From NCBI GenBank assembly GCA_038503035.1, contig JAVSML010024569.1, positions 496,001 through 560,000 of the forward strand: 64,000 nt of DNA. Direction: 5' to 3'. The stretch is from Crocodylus rhombifer. Taxonomy: Eukaryota > Chordata > Crocodylia > Crocodylidae. A program made the position numbers and the translations under genes. Numbering within the stretch: position 1 is the first letter of the stretch; each line of letters starts with the position of its first letter. Shown piece by piece: positions 58,792 to 64,000 of this stretch. The notes under the pieces are model-generated. The model ran no database searches. It was not told where the DNA came from and saw nothing but the letters and a program-made list of their open reading frames with translations.

Positions 58792-61390
58792 AAGTCTACA
58801 GGGGAATAAAAGTGTTTTATGCCTTGGATAAGTTTTGTATAAAAAACAAATCTTCCACAAGGTCTAGTGGTCCACAGCCCAAACAAAAGTCTGTTTGAAA
58901 TAAGGGTGTTTTGCAGGCAAGAAAAAGAACTAGGATGCAGGAATCCTTTGTTTTCCATTAGTCCACCAGAAGCTATTGCTTCTCTGGCTATGTATTATAC
59001 TATCCCTGAATACTTCTTGTCAGCACCTGACCTCTGACAGATGTCACCTGCAAAGCAAAACTATTCAAGTCTTTCCAACAGAAAATGGGTCTTTTGCTAT
59101 GATTTTAAAAACATCTAAATAAGTTAGTGACACATGACTATTAAAGAGGGACCAAACAGCAACCTTACATTAAAAAAAAAAAAAAATCAGCAGTAAACTT
59201 TCAATGCTAATAACAGGTTTAAGATTTATAGGCTGAGGCTAAAAGAGATTTAGTAAATGAAAGCTTATTTCTCCTTCAGATTTCTTGGTTCCACTCCCTT
59301 CATCCCCACCAAAACAAACAAACAAATAAAATCAAGGTAGAATATAAGGTCCAGGGCTTCACTTTATCCAGAAACTGGACCTGGACAAATTCTTCTTAGT
59401 TAAGTTGCGATTTATATGCTCAGTAGAAATGGTAACACATGATTGGTGCTGATTTCTTCACACCAGAGAAAGCTGATAAGGGGGAAAAATTGCTTTTTCA
59501 TCCCTTTTTTCAGGTCAACCTAATTGCAGGAGTGTATACTAGTGAACTACAAAAATGCTGAATTTAATATAAAATTTTGCACATGTAAGGAACCCCACCC
59601 CCCCACCCGATATATATTTTCTTTCATTTTTATTGAAAAATAAACATTCAGGTTAATTTTGAAACAACCTATTACATACACTCTTTGCATTTCTGCAAAG
59701 TAGCTGGCAAGAGCATTATGACTATATTTTACAGATCAAGAATATGAAACAGACTAAAAACACAGTGATTAAACATGTATCAGAGTTTAAGACCCCTGGA
59801 CTTCTGGTCCATCAGAGGAATGAATGTGCCAAATTCTCAATGGGCATTAAGAGCCAAATAGAGCCCTGAAGCAGAGTTATGGAAACTGCATGGGACTGAG
59901 GCGAGATGACAGAGCATACTCTCCCTTACATGATTATACCAGTAAACAATTTGTTAGTTTCTTTCATAAACAGATAAAATACCTAGCCCGCCTAATAAAG
60001 GCTAAGCGTGCAAGGAAATCCATTTAAAAGCAGGAGGAAGGCTACTGAGTTATATGGATATAACTGAGGATCTAATGTTTTGTAGCAGTGGTTTATGATC
60101 TCTAGAAACAAGCTCAAGAAGCCAGGTGTGCAAGCCTGTATTTATCATCATGCACTCCATGTCTTTCAAGGCAAGAGGGGTAGAAAGAGTGCTCTTTAAC
60201 CAGGTGGTTTGACAAGAGGCCTCCTCTGTTTTTTTAACACAGACTCTTAAACCTCCACCTGGAAAGTTACTGCAGGGTCTTTGCATTTGCTTCCCATTTA
60301 GAGGAAAATCTAGCTCAAGTTTAAAAAAAAAAAAGAATGCATTTTGGCTGTATCAGCTATCCAGTAACAAAGTGTATATTACATTTGCCTAATACTGCTT
60401 TTTCTTACACACAGTTGCTGGATTTGCCATGAGGCTATAGAAGAGAAGTATTAATGAATAAATTTATATTCAGACTGTGGATTGCACACTGAAAGAGTCT
60501 GATGATCCCCTGATGCTTTCTCCTGCAATACATGCAAGGGTTCTGGGCAGTCCAGTTCAAAAGCGACTCATGTGACCTAGCCACAATCATTCTTCTTCAT
60601 AAAACCACACAGCTGGGAAATGGTTCCTAGATAAATGATAAACAGAAGACATCTAAAATTAAGTTGTAGTGCCTTATGTTCTCATTCAGAATAAACAATT
60701 CCTTTCTCCCTTTTATGAAAGTGGAGTTGTTTGTGTTGAAAATTATAGGCTCCATTTACGGTGCTCCCTGCAGAGTGCACTACTTTGAGGTTTGATTTCA
60801 AAAGCCAGGCATTGTGTGGACGCATTCACCACTGGCAAGAAGTCAATTACAATGTACTGCATCACTCTTCAAGGAGCTTGCAAGAGAGTAGTGGAATAAA
60901 TGTAGAAAAAACCTGGCGTGATCTGATAACTCTCTGCTTAATTATTCAGGCACTGGTATGTCTAGCTTCTAATGCGCTATTACTGACAAATTGGGTAAAC
61001 AAAAAAAGGTAGGGAGCAAAACATCTTTTTGGTGAACTAAGGTAGCAGAAAGTCAGCACACATGGAGAGTGGTGAACTGTGCAAGAGGAATGTTGGAAGA
61101 GGTGTGGAAGAAAGGGCATTTACCAGATTTCAAACACATAAATAAGATCGATTTTTGTATCTATCCTCACTCTTGAAAATAAAAGGGTCAAAAGGCTCAA
61201 TTTGATCTAGTACACTGGACCAGCTCTGCTTGTTTTTCAGATACAAGGTACCTCAGTGAATGGAGAAGGGCCACCAGGGAATTCAGAAGACCCTTTTAAC
61301 TCTTCTCAGAGCACACTGCAAATGGCTTTCATGTGTGCTTGAATGAAATAATGAGAGAGAGGGAATAAAACAGCCGATAACCAGTCTCAC
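58792..61390. other. Unique AT-rich sequence
   Basis: No gene is recognised. About 59720-59815 (TTTTACAGATCAAGAATATG, then CCTGGACTTCTGGTCCA) may be a very decayed MIR-like SINE. A-rich runs occur near 59170 and 60325. Confidence 0.45.
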
Positions 61391-61726
61391 GGGGCTCATC
61401 TACCTATGCAGGCGCTTGGCTCTACCATGCTGAAAATCCAGCATGTTGGAGCAGACTCGATTAATGGAATCTGTGGAAGCATGGAAGTTACCATGCTCCA
61501 GCAGCCTCCAGCATCACATGCATCAGCATCCCTGCACTGAAAAATGGCGGTGAGGTGCTTTAAACTAAAGCTTGCTGAAAGAATTTAGTTCAAAGAAAGC
61601 TGCTGCCATTTTTCAGTGTGGGGGATGCTGACGTGTGATGCTCAGGCACTTTTACTTAACAAAGCTCACTAATTAAAAGTACCCCCTCCCCCACTACAGC
61701 TCCTGGAGCACGTGTAAAAATGCCCA
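61391..61726. mobile_element. MITE with long internal inverted repeat
   Basis: The left end GGGGCTCATCTACCTATGCA and the reverse complement of the right end TGGGCATTTTTACACGTGCT are related. Inside, GCATCCCTGCACTGAAAAAT (about 61527-61546) is faced by the reverse complement of ATTTTTCAGTGTGGGGGATGC (about 61610-61630). The pairing continues outward through GCATCACATGCATCA. Non-coding. Confidence 0.7.
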
Positions 61727-64000
61727 TTGAGTTTATTAAGCCACACTTTTAAAAAGCTAGAATTTTATGAACAACTCCCATTTTGTGAGCGCAGATGCAT
61801 GAAGCAAGTCTTTTTGGACTAAAAGCAGTTAAACCATTTATTGATAAAAGTCCAGCTGTTACCATCCATCTTCACAAAATGCTTTAACTGGATTATTCTG
61901 CTTTCTTTTGTGGTAAGGCAAGGATTTTTTGGGTGATATCTGAATAGTTGGTATAAAGTTAGGACAAGCATTTGAATGTGAAGCATTCTTCCTCAGGTCT
62001 AAGAGGGAAGCCAGCACAGCAACTGTTATGAACAGTGGGTACAGCCGTGAAACTGGAGGGGAGAAAATTTCCCAGAAGCAGCAGACAAACAATTAGCAGA
62101 AGAAAAGCAGCTTGATTACAGGGAGATTAAAGACCTATCAAAAGGAAGGAGGTTCACTATCACCTGTGTGTGTAGGAGGTATTTCAGGACTCTGGTAGAT
62201 TATAGCGTGTTCTGAAACCATCACCAGTGTTCAGTTCTTGGTTCCTAGTGTCCCACCAGCTTATTATTTTGTCCCCAAGCTCACATTTGAAAGATGTTTG
62301 CGACCCTTGAGCATGAGGATAGTGAGGTCAGAAAGGGAGTGGTTTGGAAAACACTTGGAGAACAGCAGCACTTGGACTATTCCCCAAACATGGGAATAAA
62401 ACCAGCTACAGCTTCCCCCGGAAATCCTTCCCGGAGAGTGGAATCCCAGTCTGGAGTTAGATGCTAGGACCAGTAGCAGCAACTCGACTCTTCCTGGGGC
62501 TGGGAGGAGTTGGGCATCTGGGGAATGTTCCCCACATGTCCCCCAGATTAGGGTGGGGAGAATGACCAACATTGGGAATTACTGCCCCATGGCTCCCTTT
62601 TCTCCTAGAGACTAGTAGAAAAGGAGTGACACCTCCCTGTACTTCCCCACCTGGAAGAAATGAATGCCTGTTCATAGCAGAATAAGAACTAACTTTTTGC
62701 AAGGACCTTCAAAGTAAGAGGGAGCATGTATTATTTATAATTGTTTTTCAAGAGACCAGGGCAGTCACAAGTGCCTTAGTTCAAACAGGAAATTTATTTG
62801 CTTCAACATCAATTTATAAAATAAAAATAGAGGGGAACCCCCCCTCCCCCCAACCAAAATAAAGAAATGCCTACATGAAAAGTAGGAGCTCATGAAAGCA
62901 GGAAAGAGCTCCTGTCCAGCAAGGCCAACAATCTGCCTGAGATTAGAACAGCAAACTACTCCCAAAGTGATGAAAGGAAACCTTGCCCACCACAAAATAA
63001 TGCTTAATCATTGTAGGCTTTAACTGTAGCCCACTTTGCTGATCATGAGCCATAATCATGTTCCAGTCACCATATCTCCCCACTTACAGTGCACCTTTAT
63101 GATAGGTGCTGGGATGTTGCATTCCACGAAGGTCTTGTAGGAAGGAAAAAACCCCTGTCAAGCCCATCTTAGCTGTTAAAGACCTGAGCTTTTAAAACCA
63201 TTAATGACCCTGAGAGCCTTGCTCCTTTCAGGAAGCTTCTAATGTGGCCCACTGTGCAACTCCTCAGAGACCATTTCAGGGGGCAATGGCAGAAGATTGT
63301 ATGCCACAGCAAAATTTTTGCCTTTGTCATCACTGAGTATTCCTCAGATTGTTTTGCTAATCAAATAATTTTCCAACTGATTTTAATATAATTTTATACT
63401 TGTTCTCAGTATTGCATTGTGTGCAGATGCTGGGCACGAAAAGTACAAGGAATTTCAGAGTCTGTAGTACACTTTTAATAGTAAAAGGTAAACTATGTAT
63501 TTTAGATACTCTGCTGCGAAGTTCATCACTGCAGGCCACAGAATATCTGTTATTTATTCAAGGCCATGTAGACACCTGATTCGCATACAAAGCTCCTTTT
63601 CACAGAAATGAACACTATACATAGATACCGGTTAGTAATTAATCCCTTATTGTCTCAAGATTAGCTTAAATACTAGAGAGAAAACACAAAAACATTCATT
63701 TCAGGGATAAGATAAATTTCAGATTTTGATGTTTTAAAGCTTATGCCAAAGCAGAGCGGGAAGGGAGGCAAGCTGAAAAAGTACTCCAGTTAATCAGTAT
63801 TTCACTTACTGCATCTTTCTTTTTACTCAATTTATCTAAGCAACCAGATGCGTGCAATGAATAAAAATGTCTACTTTGCAGCATCTGAATGAATGTTAAA
63901 AAAAATACATACTTGAATGCAGTATTTAAATATTGACAGAGGGAATCCCGTCTTTTGAACATATGGCGATTTTGTAGGGCATATATGAAAATTAAGACAA
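61727..64000. other. Unique AT-rich sequence
   Basis: No gene or nameable repeat. The frames at 62264-62702 overlap one another and have no domain. Confidence 0.45.

Noticed and set aside
1..64000. Bacterial or phage content, CRISPR arrays, operons
   Set aside because: No compact coding, no ribosome-binding sites, no repeat-spacer arrays; vertebrate CR1 and hAT elements are present instead.

Overview
The window looks like a gene-poor stretch (intergenic or deep intronic) of a sauropsid genome, most likely a crocodilian. The basis is several CR1 LINEs whose 3' ends carry the characteristic CR1 terminal segment and short TCTATGAAA-type tails. It also holds many short non-autonomous DNA transposons (hAT-like elements with 8-bp target duplications, and a family with TGGG..TCTACA termini), a Penelope-like tail, decayed MIR-like SINEs, and an AT-rich background with little CpG. 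The crocodilian assignment rests on recalled resemblance, not on a search. I found no convincing host exon, tRNA, rRNA, CRISPR array or bacterial-type gene. The only coding sequence I can support is decayed CR1 reverse transcriptase.

Layout. 1-8.1 kb: MITEs (1941-2305, 6918-7226), a 2.5-kb GC-rich fold-back element (3568-6125) split by a CR1, a second CR1 (6577-7300) split by a MITE, and a clean hAT MITE (7793-8095). 9.6-12.8 kb: two ~490-bp near-identical sequences in inverted orientation flank 2.2 kb that holds a Penelope-like fragment. 12.8-14.7 kb: a small hAT element, a MITE and a 541-bp near-complete palindrome with CAGGGG/CCCCTG ends. 14.7-28 kb: mostly unique AT-rich sequence with microsatellites, a hairpin-rich MITE (20683-21137), a GC-rich transposon-like block (22608-23125) and ancient SINEs. 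28.1-28.8 kb: a 760-bp element with inverted ends. 32-32.7 kb: a CpG-depleted GC-rich block. 33.4-35.5 kb: a 2-kb CR1 on the plus strand. 37.1-38.0 kb: a TA-flanked element with a hAT nested inside it. 38-52 kb: mostly unique sequence with a few MITEs. 53.8-57.0 kb: two CR1s on the minus strand, the first interrupted by a hAT-like insertion and the second retaining a 434-codon open reverse-transcriptase frame. 57-64 kb: unique sequence with two more MITEs.

The elements do not form a pathway. Their nesting gives a relative order of activity: CR1 into a fold-back element, a MITE into CR1, hAT into CR1, and hAT into a TA-flanked element. The items most worth checking are the inverted duplication at 9651-12812, the palindromic element at 14150-14690, the shared TGGG..TCTACA-ended MITE family, and a 58-bp inverted pair at 52927/57384.
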